Source: an uncultured Oscillospiraceae bacterium (lineage in GTDB: Bacteria; Bacillota; Clostridia; Oscillospirales; Ruminococcaceae). Taken from it: a stretch of DNA of 33,688 nt. The DNA lies in assembly GCA_900547385.1 (NCBI GenBank), contig URGQ01000011.1, positions 1-33,688 on the forward strand. Direction: 5' to 3'. Below, piece by piece: positions 21,945-29,929 of the stretch (positions are counted from its first letter, which is position 1; each line of letters starts with the position of its first letter). A program made the translations under genes and the position numbers. Below the pieces are notes generated by a model, which was given only the letters and a program-made list of their open reading frames with translations, was not told the origin of the DNA and did not search any database.

Positions 21945-22826
21945 ATGAGATTTTTTGCACTGACGACCGCTACGGCCGACCTGCCGGAGGTACCGGATAT
22001 TCAGGAATCGCTGACCGCGATCCAGAAATTCATTAAAACCGCCTCGCCGGTGGTGCTGAACGCACTGTGGCATATTGCGCTGGCACTGGTTATCTTTTTT
22101 GTGGGGCGCTGGCTCATCGAGAAATTCCTGAGCCGGGTGGCGCTGCTGGATAACAAAACAAAGATCGATCCCGGCGTGGCCAAATTTGTGCGCTCGCTGG
22201 TACGGGTAGCGCTGTGGGCACTGCTGATTTATTTTATTGCGGACTTTTTGGGCGTTCCGACGGCGAGCTTTGTGGCGCTGCTGGGTTCCATCGGCGTGAC
22301 GGTGGGCCTGGCATTGCAGGGCAGTCTTTCCAACTTTGCGGGCGGGCTCATTCTCATGTTCCTGCACCCCTTTAAGACTGGGGATTACATCAAAACTGCT
22401 TCGGATATCGAGGGGACGGTGGTGGAGATCGGGCTGTTCTTTACCACGCTGCGCATGGCCGATAACAAAATCATCACCATTCCCAACGGGAGTCTCTCGG
22501 CCGGGAATATTATCAACTATAATGTACTGCCGGTGCGGCGGCTTTCCACCACGGTGGGCATTGCCTATGAGGCCGACACCGCCCGGGCCATTGAGCTGCT
22601 GACGGCGCTTATCAAGAGCCGCAAGCCGCTGGTGAACCCCGAAAAGGCGCTGGTATATGTAAAGGAGCTGGGGGACAGCAGCGTGGTGCTGGGCCTGCAC
22701 TACTGGGTAAAGACCGACGACTACTGGGACGAGGCGTGGAGCATCAACCAGGCGATAAAGGATGTACTGGACCAGAACGGCATTGCCATCCCCTTTAACC
22801 AACTGGATGTCCATGTGATCCAGTAA
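21945..22826 (+). CDS. mscS: MscS-family mechanosensitive channel
   Basis: A 293-residue small-conductance mechanosensitive channel that releases solutes on hypo-osmotic shock. Membrane segments lie at about 40-60, 80-102 and 108-135; the last is the pore helix, with small-residue packing GSIGVTVGLALQGSLSNFAGG. The beta domain follows (PFKTGDYI, EGTVVEIGLFFTTLRMADNKIITIPNGSL) and the vestibule domain completes the C-terminus. ATG at 21945 has AAGGAG upstream. It is probably co-transcribed with the short MGMT-like gene. Its neighbour lrgAB is also a membrane system tied to turgor and lysis, a loose thematic link. Confidence 0.95.
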   Translation: MRFFALTTATADLPEVPDIQESLTAIQKFIKTASPVVLNALWHIALALVIFFVGRWLIEKFLSRVALLDNKTKIDPGVAKFVRSLVRVALWALLIYFIADFLGVPTASFVALLGSIGVTVGLALQGSLSNFAGGLILMFLHPFKTGDYIKTASDIEGTVVEIGLFFTTLRMADNKIITIPNGSLSAGNIINYNVLPVRRLSTTVGIAYEADTARAIELLTALIKSRKPLVNPEKALVYVKELGDSSVVLGLHYWVKTDDYWDEAWSINQAIKDVLDQNGIAIPFNQLDVHVIQ

Positions 22827-22870
22827 GGCTCTCCCCTATTTTTGCGAATCGAAGGACGAATGAAATACCC

Positions 22871-23245
22871 ATGAAAATTCTAAGGCAATCTGCCATTATC
22901 GCCGCGGTGTGCGCCGTGGCGGAACTCATCAAATATCTGCTGCCGCTGCCCATTCCCGCCAGCGTGTACGGTCTGATCCTAATGCTGCTGGCACTGCTGA
23001 CCGGACTCATCAAGCCGGAGCAGATCAGTACCGTCGCGGATTTCTTTCTCTCCATTATGCCGGTGCTGTTTATCGCCCCCACGGTAGCGCTTATCACCCA
23101 GCCGGAACACCTGGCGGTGATGGGCGGGCCGGTGGTGCTGCTGGGCATTCTGGGCACTACGCTGGTCATCGGCATCAGCGGCAAGGCCGCCCAGGCGGTG
23201 GGCCGGCAGGAAGCCAAACGGCGGGAGGGTAAAAAGCATGAATGA
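22871..23245 (+). CDS. lrgA: LrgA/CidA-family holin-like protein
   Basis: A 124-residue membrane protein with four hydrophobic segments (about 6-24, 32-48, 62-78, 85-105) and the family pattern PLPIPASVYGLILMLLALLTG. LrgA/CidA proteins act with LrgB/CidB in control of murein hydrolase activity, and in some species in pyruvate uptake. The gene overlaps lrgB by 8 bases, so they are translated together. The ribosome site is odd: GAAGGA lies far from the ATG at 22871 but close to a 4-codon reading frame (22860-22874) whose stop overlaps this start. No lytS/lytR regulator pair is nearby. Confidence 0.92.
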   Translation: MKILRQSAIIAAVCAVAELIKYLLPLPIPASVYGLILMLLALLTGLIKPEQISTVADFFLSIMPVLFIAPTVALITQPEHLAVMGGPVVLLGILGTTLVIGISGKAAQAVGRQEAKRREGKKHE

Positions 23246-23930
23246 TTACATTGCCTTTTCCGCCTACTTTGGGGCCGCGCTGACCCTAATCATCTATGTG
23301 GTGTCCTTCCGCATCAGCGACCGGATAGGGCACCCGCTGGCCAATCCTATCCTCATCTGCCTGGCGCTGCTCATCGGGGCGCTGCTTATTTTTGATATTG
23401 ACTACGACGCCTACAACCAAAGCGCCCGGTACATCACCTACCTGCTGACCCCGGCCACCGCCTGCCTAGCGCTGCCGCTGTACCGGCAGATCCAAAAATT
23501 GCGGGAGTACCCTCTGGCCATCATAGCAGGTATCCTGACTGGGGTGGCGGTGAACGCCCTGTGCGTACTGGCCGTGGCGCTGGTGTTCCAGCTGGGGCAC
23601 TACGACTTTGTAACGCTGATCCCCAAATCGGTAACGGGGGCGGTGGGCATGCCGCTGGCCGAGGAGCTGGGTGGTACCGGCGGCATTACCATGGCGGCCA
23701 TCTCCATCACCGGTATCTTTGGGAACATCCTGGGGCCGCAGGTGCTACGGTGGTTCCATGTGACTGACCCGGTGGCACAGGGGGTGGCCATGGGCTGCGG
23801 CAGCCACGCCTTTGGCACGGTGCGGGCGCTGGAAATGGGCGAGGTGGAAGGCGCCATGGGCAGCCTTTCACTGGTGATCACTGCACTGTTGACGGTGGTG
23901 ATCGCGCCGTTTTTGGGCAATCTGATTTGA
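23238..23930 (+). CDS. lrgB: LrgB/CidB-family membrane protein
   Basis: A 230-residue polytopic membrane protein, partner of LrgA. Hydrophobic segments cover most of its length; family marks are TPATACLALPLYRQI (about 72-86), LIPKSVTGAVGMPLAEELGG, a central TITGIFGN-type segment (here SITGIFGNILGP) and GVAMGCGSHAFGTVRALEMGE near the C-terminus. ATG at 23238 follows GGGAGGG inside the end of lrgA. The end is followed by about 130 bases of non-coding DNA and then a hairpin terminator at 24063-24099. Confidence 0.94.
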   Translation: MNDYIAFSAYFGAALTLIIYVVSFRISDRIGHPLANPILICLALLIGALLIFDIDYDAYNQSARYITYLLTPATACLALPLYRQIQKLREYPLAIIAGILTGVAVNALCVLAVALVFQLGHYDFVTLIPKSVTGAVGMPLAEELGGTGGITMAAISITGIFGNILGPQVLRWFHVTDPVAQGVAMGCGSHAFGTVRALEMGEVEGAMGSLSLVITALLTVVIAPFLGNLI

Positions 23931-24162
23931 TGTTTTGCGCTGATTTTGGCCAAAATTACGCCAGTGTTTGTGAAAGTATCACAATATAGCATTGATGCAC
24001 CTTTCGCATAGCGGAACTTGTTAATCCCTTGACAAAAAAGCAACCGGAAAAGTACTGAAATCAACGCCATTTTGCCTTGTGCGAGATGGCGTTCTTTTTG
24101 AGCGAAAATCTCAAAAATTTGGTTAGTTTTTGGGCAAAGTGTCGGCCCCAACACCTTGACAA
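23931..24162. other. Non-coding stretch between lrgB and hppA
   Basis: No gene is visible in these 298 bases (up to 24228). It is AT-richer than its surroundings and holds a perfect 14-base palindrome ATTTTGGCCAAAAT (23943-23956), an isolated TTGACA (24029-24034) without a convincing -10, the hairpin at 24063-24099 and the hppA promoter. Confidence 0.5.
24063..24099 (+). terminator. Terminator after lrgAB
   Basis: AACGCCAT (24063-24070) pairs with ATGGCGTT (24086-24093), followed by CTTTTT. It lies 130 bases past lrgB and could also end a short independent transcript. Confidence 0.7.
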
Positions 24163-24184
24163 AGACCTTGTTTTTCGCTATTAT
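24156..24184 (+). promoter_or_regulatory. hppA promoter
   Basis: Perfect TTGACA (24156-24161), 17 bases, then TATTAT (24179-24184). The strength agrees with the codon use expected of a highly expressed gene. Confidence 0.8.
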
Positions 24185-24228
24185 TTGATAGACACTTTAT
24201 CGTGAATTCACAAGGAGGCTAAAAACAA

Positions 24229-26316
24229 ATGGAGAAAGTTCTCGTTCTCTTGACTTTCCTCGGCTCCGTCATCGCGCTGGTATTTGCTCTTGTCACCGCG
24301 AAGAAGGTCCTGAAGTTTGAGGAAGGCACCCCGCTGATGCAGAAGATCTCTGCATCCATCCGTGAAGGCGCTAACGCCTATCTGAAGCGCCAGTACACCA
24401 TCGTGGCCATCTTCTTTGCCTGCATGTTCGTTGTGCTGTGCATCATGGCCGCTACCGGTCTGCTGACCTGGTTCGTTCCCTTTGCGTTCGTGACCGGCGG
24501 TTTCTTCTCCGGTCTGTCCGGCTTCATCGGCATGCGCATAGCCACCAAGGCCAACTGCCGCACCGCCAATGCCTGCCGCACCAGCCTGAACCGCGGTCTG
24601 CGCGTGGCGTTCTCCGCCGGTTCCGTTATGGGCTTTACCGTAGTCGGCCTGGGTCTTTTGGATATTTCCATCTGGTTCACCCTGCTGAAGTTCGTCTTTA
24701 AGCTGGATCCCTCTGCCATCACCAGCGCTATGCTGACCTTTGGTATGGGCGCTTCCTCCATGGCTCTGTTTGCCCGTGTCGGCGGCGGTATCTACACCAA
24801 GGCTGCCGATGTAGGCGCCGACCTGGTAGGTAAGGTCGAGGCCGGCATCCCCGAGGATGACCCCCGTAACCCCGCTGTTATTGCCGATAATGTAGGCGAT
24901 AATGTAGGCGATGTAGCCGGTATGGGCGCTGACCTGTACGAAAGCTATGTTGGCTCCATCATTTCCGCTTCCGCGCTGGGCGTTGCCGCCTTTGGCGGCG
25001 AGCTGAAGGCCATGGCCCTGCCCATGATTATGGCAGCGCTTGGCATCCTGGCTTCCATCATTGGTACCTTCTTTGTACGCACCGGTGAATCCACCGATCA
25101 GCGCACCCTGCTTTCCGCTCTGCGTCGCGGCACCAACCTGAGTGCTCTTATCATCGCCGTCGCTGCCTTCTTCCTGGTTCGCGGCGTACTGGGCGCCGAA
25201 TACACCGGTATCTACTTTGCCATCCTGGCCGGTTTGGTTGCCGGCGTTCTCATCGGTGCTTCCACCGAGTACTTCACTTCCGACACCTACAAGCCCACCC
25301 AGGGTCTGGCTGACACCGCTCTGACCGGCTCCGCCACCATCATGATCGGTGGTTTGGGCCTGGGCATGCTCTCCACCATCCTGCCCATCGTTATCGTTGC
25401 GGTGTGCATCCTGGTTGCCTACTATGTTTCCGGCGGCGCTGCTTCCACCTCCATGGGTCTGTATGGCATCGCGCTGGCTGCCGTAGGTATGCTGGCTACC
25501 CTGGGCATCACCCTGGCGACCGATGCCTATGGCCCCGTGGCTGATAACGCCGGCGGCATTGCCGAGATGGCCGGCCTGGAGCCCGAAGTTCGTGAGCGCA
25601 CCGACGCGCTGGATTCCCTGGGCAACACCACTGCCGCTACCGGCAAGGGCTTTGCTATCGGCTCCGCCGCTCTGACCGCTTTGGCTCTGATCGCTTCTTA
25701 CATCGAGAAGGTCCAGGAGGTTGGCGCTGCTGCTACCTTCAATGACTTCTCCGTTATGACCCCTGTTGTTCTGGTCGGTCTGTTTGTCGGCGCCTGCCTG
25801 CCCTTCGTGTTCGCGGCGCTCACCATGCAGTCCGTTGGCCGCGCGGCTCAGTCCGTTGTAGTAGAGGTTCGCCGTCAGTTCAAGGAGATCGTTGGCCTGA
25901 TGGACGGCAAAGCCGATGCCGACTACGCCCGCTGCGTTGACCTGTGCACCAAGGCTTCCCTGCACGAGATGATCCTGCCCACCGTAGTTGGTATCGTTAC
26001 CCCCATCGTAGTCGGTATGATCCTGGGCTACAAGGGCGTGGTAGGTATGCTGGCCGGCGCTACCGTTTCCGGCTTCCTGCTCGCTATCTTCATGGCGAAC
26101 TCCGGCGGCGCCTGGGATAACGCCAAGAAGTACATTGAGAGCGGCGTACACGGCGGCAAGGGCAGCGATGCCCACAAGGCTGCTGTCGTTGGCGATACCG
26201 TAGGCGATCCCTTCAAGGATACTTCCGGCCCCGCTATCAACATCCTCATCAAGCTGCTGTCGATGGTATCCATCGTATTTGCTGCTCTGGTCGTCAACTT
26301 CTCTATCATTAAGTAA
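24229..26316 (+). CDS. hppA: Membrane-bound pyrophosphatase, probably K+-dependent and Na+-pumping
   Basis: A 695-residue ion-pumping pyrophosphatase with about 16 membrane segments. It couples pyrophosphate hydrolysis to cation export. The catalytic block DVGADLVGKVEAGIPEDDPRN begins at 194 and is followed by DNVGDNVGD (220-228). GNTTAATGKG (465-474), with Ala469 where K+-independent enzymes have Lys, marks a K+-dependent type. ADLYESY with Glu238 matches the Glu position of Na+-pumping Thermotoga enzyme rather than the shifted Glu of plant H+ pumps, so Na+ transport is inferred. ATG at 24229 follows AAGGAGG. Codons use many T-ending Gly, Ala and Val forms, unlike most neighbours, fitting high expression. 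It is a single-gene unit with its own promoter and terminator. Confidence 0.96.
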   Translation: MEKVLVLLTFLGSVIALVFALVTAKKVLKFEEGTPLMQKISASIREGANAYLKRQYTIVAIFFACMFVVLCIMAATGLLTWFVPFAFVTGGFFSGLSGFIGMRIATKANCRTANACRTSLNRGLRVAFSAGSVMGFTVVGLGLLDISIWFTLLKFVFKLDPSAITSAMLTFGMGASSMALFARVGGGIYTKAADVGADLVGKVEAGIPEDDPRNPAVIADNVGDNVGDVAGMGADLYESYVGSIISASALGVAAFGGELKAMALPMIMAALGILASIIGTFFVRTGESTDQRTLLSALRRGTNLSALIIAVAAFFLVRGVLGAEYTGIYFAILAGLVAGVLIGASTEYFTSDTYKPTQGLADTALTGSATIMIGGLGLGMLSTILPIVIVAVCILVAYYVSGGAASTSMGLYGIALAAVGMLATLGITLATDAYGPVADNAGGIAEMAGLEPEVRERTDALDSLGNTTAATGKGFAIGSAALTALALIASYIEKVQEVGAAATFNDFSVMTPVVLVGLFVGACLPFVFAALTMQSVGRAAQSVVVEVRRQFKEIVGLMDGKADADYARCVDLCTKASLHEMILPTVVGIVTPIVVGMILGYKGVVGMLAGATVSGFLLAIFMANSGGAWDNAKKYIESGVHGGKGSDAHKAAVVGDTVGDPFKDTSGPAINILIKLLSMVSIVFAALVVNFSIIK

Positions 26317-26340
26317 GAGAACACGATAAACTGAAAATTT

Positions 26341-26374
26341 CCCCGCAGGCTTTTGAGTCTGCGGGGATTTTTTT
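26341..26374 (+). terminator. Terminator after hppA
   Basis: CCCCGCAG (26341-26348) pairs with CTGCGGGG (26359-26366), followed by a run of eight T. Confidence 0.92.
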
Positions 26375-26427
26375 TGCGAGGCTGCAATAATTTGCGGGAT
26401 TTATTGCACCTTATTGATGAACGGATG

Positions 26428-26457
26428 TTGCATTTCGCGGCGCTCATTCGTTATATT
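26428..26457 (+). promoter_or_regulatory. Promoter of the 26502 lipoprotein gene
   Basis: TTGCAT (26428-26433), 18 bases, then TATATT (26452-26457), 45 bases before the start codon. Confidence 0.5.
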
Positions 26458-26501
26458 CAGTGTAGGCCTGACACCAACAATATACAACAGGAGGAAACAA
26501 C

Positions 26502-27446
26502 ATGAAAAAGCTGACCCGAATTTTGGCACTGACCCTATGCTGCCTGCTGGCGGCGGGACTGGCCGCCTGCGGCGAAACGCCTGCCCCCACGCCCGATTCC
26601 GACCCCGATCCCGGTTCGGCAATCGGCGGGAACACCCAGATCCCGAACCCGAGAGTCCCCTATGAAAATGACGAGTTCCCCGATTTTAAGCTGGTCGGCT
26701 ACCCCGACCGGGACGGCATGAAACCGACTGGGTTTTATCTCATTGGCGGAACGCTGGCGGAGATCGACTATGAAAACGCCACGCTGCGCTGTGCCGCCAA
26801 AACAGAGGAAACCGGAGATATTTCGGGCATCTTCTACAATGACCCGAAGGAAAGCGAGCTTTCGGTGGGACACAGCTACTACAATGGGCTTATCTTCATC
26901 ACCGTGAAGGAGTATGCCGAGGGCACCGTAGCGCTGTGGGTCAGCTGTGAGAGGGACTATACCTATTCGCTGTGGCTGCCGGGACAGACTGCCGAAGCGG
27001 CGAAGGAACTTATTGAGGAATTCGCGGCAGGGGTGTATGTGGTGCTGCCTGGTGGGGAGGAGCCGCTGACCGGGGATGTATTTGGCACCGAAAAGGCCCT
27101 GGCCCGCTGGCGGGAGGTCATCCATGCTGATAACATTGCCAAGGTGACTGCCAAGGATAACAGCAGACTTGAGCCGGTGGAGCTGCCCGCTGAAACTGCC
27201 GAGCGAATGATAAAGGCACTGGCGGACAGCGAAAGTGCGCTGAAACTCTTTGAAAAGCCGGAAAACCCCGCTACGGGCGGCGCACTGAACCTGACCGCCT
27301 ATGACGCGGAGGGAAATGTGCTGTTTACCGCTACATACACCTGCAACAGGCTGAGGGTGACCTTTGGGCAGGAAACGGCCAATTACATCTTTGATGCCAG
27401 CGACTGCGATCTGGATACCTTGTATACATTCTTTCCCGTCGAATAA
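26502..27446 (+). CDS. Lipoprotein of unknown function
   Basis: A 314-residue secreted lipoprotein. ATG at 26502 follows AGGAGG. The signal peptide ends LLAAGLAAC (Cys23), followed by a Pro/Asp-rich linker rich in PTPDSDPDP. The body looks like two parts: residues about 60-185, strand-rich, and about 200-314, where a helical segment TAERMIKALADSESALKLF precedes a strand series ending YIFDASDCDLDTLYTF. The ending resembles small cell-surface domains found in many clostridial lipoproteins, but I recognise no named family. It is monocistronic, bounded by terminators at both sides. Confidence 0.7.
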   Translation: MKKLTRILALTLCCLLAAGLAACGETPAPTPDSDPDPGSAIGGNTQIPNPRVPYENDEFPDFKLVGYPDRDGMKPTGFYLIGGTLAEIDYENATLRCAAKTEETGDISGIFYNDPKESELSVGHSYYNGLIFITVKEYAEGTVALWVSCERDYTYSLWLPGQTAEAAKELIEEFAAGVYVVLPGGEEPLTGDVFGTEKALARWREVIHADNIAKVTAKDNSRLEPVELPAETAERMIKALADSESALKLFEKPENPATGGALNLTAYDAEGNVLFTATYTCNRLRVTFGQETANYIFDASDCDLDTLYTFFPVE

Positions 27447-27464
27447 CCTGCACCATACAAAAAT

Positions 27465-27500
27465 GCCCCTATCCGGAAACCCGGATGGGGGCTCTTTTTT
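27465..27500. terminator. Bidirectional terminator between the lipoprotein gene and carD
   Basis: GCCCCTATCCGG pairs with CCGGATGGGGGC (27465-27476 with 27481-27492; one wobble), followed by TCTTTTTT and preceded by an A-run. It serves the convergent lipoprotein and carD genes. Confidence 0.9.
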
Positions 27501-27512
27501 ATTGTGATAAAG

Positions 27513-28031
27513 TTATTCAGCGGCTTCGGCAGCTTTCACCCTTTGGCGAATATATTCCCGCACTTCATCCTTGGGGATCTCCAGCGCGACGGAAAGCTCA
27601 CCATGCAGCAGCTCCTCCGCCAGCTTCATATAGCGGTCATCCATCTGGCTGACGCGGCGGCCGGCGGCTTCGGCTTCCCGCTTTTTGCTGTAAACCGATT
27701 TGATGATCTCCACGAGGTCGGTGGTGCTGTGGGTGCCGATGATGCTGCGGTAATGCTCCGAAAGCTCCTGCAGACGGCCGGTATGGAATGGCTCCACGCT
27801 GATGGTAGGAATGAGGGCAACCAGCTCCTCGGCCTCCTCGCGGCTCATTACCGGGCGCATAAAGACCTTTGGCTGCTCCACGGGGCAGTAGATCGTGCCG
27901 CTTTGGAACAGGGGGCGCAGGACATAGTACTTGGTCCCGCGCGGCATGCCGGGCAAATCGGGGGTGGCGTAATCCATGACCTCGCAGACGCCGGTATTGC
28001 CATACATGATCTTTGTTCCTTTTGCAAACAC
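27513..28031 (-). CDS. carD: CarD/CdnL-family RNA polymerase-binding regulator
   Basis: A 172-residue transcription factor. The start is GTG at 28031 with GGGAGG 8 bases upstream. Residues 1-65 form the RNA polymerase beta-binding domain also found in TRCF/Mfd (FAKGTKIMYGNTGVCEVMDY at 2-21), and the rest is an all-helical DNA-contact domain with AEELLHGELSVALEIPKDEV near the end. Such proteins stabilise open promoter complexes, often at rRNA and stress genes. The gene is monocistronic with an extended -10 promoter at 28063-28071 and a shared terminator downstream. A cloverleaf repeat lies upstream, between it and the divergent phosphoribosyltransferase gene. Confidence 0.9.
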   Translation of the reverse strand: MFAKGTKIMYGNTGVCEVMDYATPDLPGMPRGTKYYVLRPLFQSGTIYCPVEQPKVFMRPVMSREEAEELVALIPTISVEPFHTGRLQELSEHYRSIIGTHSTTDLVEIIKSVYSKKREAEAAGRRVSQMDDRYMKLAEELLHGELSVALEIPKDEVREYIRQRVKAAEAAE

Positions 28032-28062
28032 TGTGGTGCCCTCCCTTACTGTTTCTGCTTAT

Positions 28063-28071
28063 ATTATAGCA
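28063..28071 (-). promoter_or_regulatory. carD promoter, extended -10
   Basis: On the minus strand TGC-TATAAT (28071-28063): a perfect -10 with the TGn extension; no clear -35 is needed. Confidence 0.65.
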
Positions 28072-28089
28072 CATTTTTCGGCAGGATGT

Positions 28090-28203
28090 AAGAGAAAATT
28101 TAAGCGAGGGGCGGGTGGGGGCCGCAGGCCCGGCCGCGAAGCGGCCGACGCAGGCGGAGCCTGCGTGCTTCGGCAAAGCCGAAACGGCCTGCGGCCCCCG
28201 TCC
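28090..28203. repeat. Cloverleaf repeat copy F
   Basis: Outer arms GGGGGCCGCAGGCC (28117-28130) and its complement (28186-28199) pair perfectly. Hairpins: CGGCCGC/GCGGCCG loop GAA (28131-28147), ACGCAGGC/GCCTGCGT loop GGA (28148-28166) and TTCGGC/GCCGAA loop AAA (28169-28183), the last extended by one more pair across a mismatch. The left flank AGAGAAAATTTAAGC also occurs beside copy H. It lies between divergent genes. Confidence 0.9.
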
Positions 28204-28361
28204 GGACTCTGCACAAGCTTGTAAATGCGCAGGCTGCCGGCCCAGCTTCTGCTTTTAGTCCTATTGTAGCATAGAAAGCGGAAAAATCAAATGCTGAAAA
28301 CTGATATAAGCATTGCTTATGGCTAAATGTTAAAAAATCTATATCCAAGATAGCAGAATTA

Positions 28362-28370
28362 TGTTATAAT
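28362..28370 (+). promoter_or_regulatory. Phosphoribosyltransferase gene promoter, extended -10
   Basis: TGT-TATAAT (28362-28370), a perfect -10 with the TGn extension, 50 bases before the start codon. Confidence 0.6.
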
Positions 28371-28420
28371 AAATAAGTTAAGGGCGTCATGCCCAATTTT
28401 TTTGGAAAAGGAGGATTCCC

Positions 28421-28978
28421 ATGCAGGAATTCTATGATATCACCGTGGCAGGCGTCAAACGCAGTCTGCCGGTCGTCCCCATCAATGAAAACATGTCCAT
28501 TGCCGGCTTTGTTATCTTTGGCGATACCGATGTTGTAGAGCCCTGTGCCCGTGCCCTGGCGGAAAAGCTGCCCCCCGAGACCGAGGTGTTGGTGACGGCT
28601 GAGGCCAAGAGCATTCCGCTTATTTATGAGATGGCTAAAGTGATGAAGATGCCCCGCTATGTCATTGCCCGCAAGTCGGTCAAGGGCTATATGCGCAATC
28701 CCATCATCACCACCGTTAATTCCATCACTAATATGGGTAAGGAGCAGATCCTGGTGGTAGATGAGCACGATGCCGAGTTCATCAAGGGCAAGAAGGTCGC
28801 CATCATTGATGATGTGATCTCCACCGGCAGCAGCATTGAGGCCATCGAAAAGCTGGTGAAGGAATCTGGCGGCGAAGTAATTGCCCGCGCGGCAGTGCTG
28901 GCGGAAGGCGATGCCGCGGACCGCACCGATATCATCTATCTGGAAAAGATCCCGCTGTTCTTCCACAATAAAAAGTGA
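28421..28978 (+). CDS. Type I phosphoribosyltransferase, adenine-PRT-like
   Basis: A 185-residue phosphoribosyltransferase. The PRPP-binding loop is VAIIDDVISTGSS (126-138), with the flexible-loop region near RKSVKGYMRNPI. In this family a purine base is joined to PRPP to give the nucleotide and pyrophosphate. The first 30 residues (YDITVAGVKRSLPVVPINEN) differ from standard Apt, so the substrate could be another purine; clostridial genomes often carry such an apt/xpt-like paralogue. ATG at 28421 follows AAGGAGG. It is monocistronic, with its own promoter and a strong terminator. Codon use leans to T-ending forms, suggesting good expression. Confidence 0.85.
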   Translation: MQEFYDITVAGVKRSLPVVPINENMSIAGFVIFGDTDVVEPCARALAEKLPPETEVLVTAEAKSIPLIYEMAKVMKMPRYVIARKSVKGYMRNPIITTVNSITNMGKEQILVVDEHDAEFIKGKKVAIIDDVISTGSSIEAIEKLVKESGGEVIARAAVLAEGDAADRTDIIYLEKIPLFFHNKK

Positions 28979-28994
28979 TCTGCATAAGAACAAG

Positions 28995-29026
28995 GCCCCT
29001 GTACTGCGCGGTACGGGGGGCTTTTT
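28995..29026 (+). terminator. Terminator after the phosphoribosyltransferase gene
   Basis: GCCCCTGTAC pairs with GTACGGGGGGC with one bulge (28995-29021), followed by TTTTT. It may also serve the convergent gene that ends at 29040. Confidence 0.85.
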
Positions 29027-29039
29027 CACATTTATAAGA

Positions 29040-29528
29040 TCAAAATGGGATAAACTCCACCGTGGTGCCCTGCTGCCGCAGCAGCTCAACCAGGGCATCC
29101 GCCGGGAGCCAAACGGTAGCGGTATTATCATTGGGATGGACCCCGATGAGCTTGCCGCGGTAGTCCTCATCCAGCAGGAGGGTGACCCGATGCTCCTTGT
29201 CATTCAGTGCGCCAAAGGGAGTGACAGAGCCGGGCGTCAGGCCCAGCAGCTCGGCCAGTTCCTCTGCCCCGGCAAAGGAAAGCGCCCCATGCCCCAGCTG
29301 GGCTTTCAGCGCTTTCAGGTCGGCACGCTTTTCTCCGTACAGTACCAGCAGCCAGTAAAAGCGCTTCTTCTGGTCGCGGACCAGCAGATTCTTGGCAATG
29401 GCGTCACAGTGCTCCAGTCCCTGCGCGTACAATTCTTCCATATTGAATACAGCGGGGTGCTCCGCCAGTGTGTGGTCTATTTTATTTTCCTCCAGCAGCC
29501 GCAGGACAGCGTGCGCCATGTCGTTCAT
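29040..29528 (-). CDS. YbaK/ProX-type aminoacyl-tRNA deacylase (PrdX-like)
   Basis: A 162-residue stand-alone editing protein of the YbaK/ProRS-INS superfamily. These hydrolyse mischarged aminoacyl-tRNA, for PrdX/ProXp-ala typically Ala-tRNA-Pro. The conserved lysine is Lys46 in AIAKNLLVRD, and the motif TPGSVTPFGALND (98-110) is the PrdX type. ATG at 29528 follows AAGGAG. It has its own promoter at 29600-29628 and is transcribed towards the phosphoribosyltransferase gene. Confidence 0.9.
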   Translation of the reverse strand: MNDMAHAVLRLLEENKIDHTLAEHPAVFNMEELYAQGLEHCDAIAKNLLVRDQKKRFYWLLVLYGEKRADLKALKAQLGHGALSFAGAEELAELLGLTPGSVTPFGALNDKEHRVTLLLDEDYRGKLIGVHPNDNTATVWLPADALVELLRQQGTTVEFIPF

Positions 29529-29599
29529 CGTGATTTACTCCTTTTGGGGCAGCGGTTGCAGCCGCCAACCATGGCGCAACCCGCCGGATTTTTTGTGCT

Positions 29600-29628
29600 A
29601 TTGTAGCATGATTTTGCCCCAGTCGCAA
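29600..29628 (-). promoter_or_regulatory. Promoter of the YbaK/ProX-type gene
   Basis: On the minus strand TTGCGA (29628-29623), 17 bases, then TACAAT (29605-29600). Confidence 0.6.
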
Positions 29629-29688
29629 GGGGAGGCCGCATAGTTTTTTTGCTGTTGGTGATACTACCCCTTGAAAGGGGGAATAACC

Positions 29689-29874
29689 ATGGAACGACCT
29701 GTTTTGGGACCCATTGACCCGGTAACGGGGCGCCCGCTGTACCTGCCGCACGATGTGGTAAGCGATACCGAAGCCACCGGGCTGGAGCCCATCCCGCCCC
29801 GCACGCCGGAGGAAGCGGAAAGCTACGCCGATCTGTACGACTGGCCGCTGGCAGATCAGCCGCCCCGCCGCTGA
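29689..29874 (+). CDS. Small hypothetical protein, 61 residues
   Basis: A short acidic, Pro-rich protein opening MERPVLGPIDPVTGRPLYLP; it has no membrane segment, cysteine or known motif. ATG at 29689 is preferred over an in-frame TTG at 29671 because AAAGGGGG lies just upstream of it. That ribosome site can pair with CCCCT at 29667-29671 in a small hairpin, which could limit translation. I do not recognise a family; coding is supported by the ribosome site, clean frame and GC-rich third positions only. Confidence 0.6.
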   Translation: MERPVLGPIDPVTGRPLYLPHDVVSDTEATGLEPIPPRTPEEAESYADLYDWPLADQPPRR

Positions 29875-29929
29875 GGGGACTTGCCAGCCGGGGGCAAATT
29901 TGCTATTATCATGGGTAGAAATTCCTGCA

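Noticed and set aside
24208..26175. 655-codon minus-strand open frame opposite hppA
   Set aside because: It is a shadow frame with Gly/Gln/His-rich translation; hppA on the other strand is certain.
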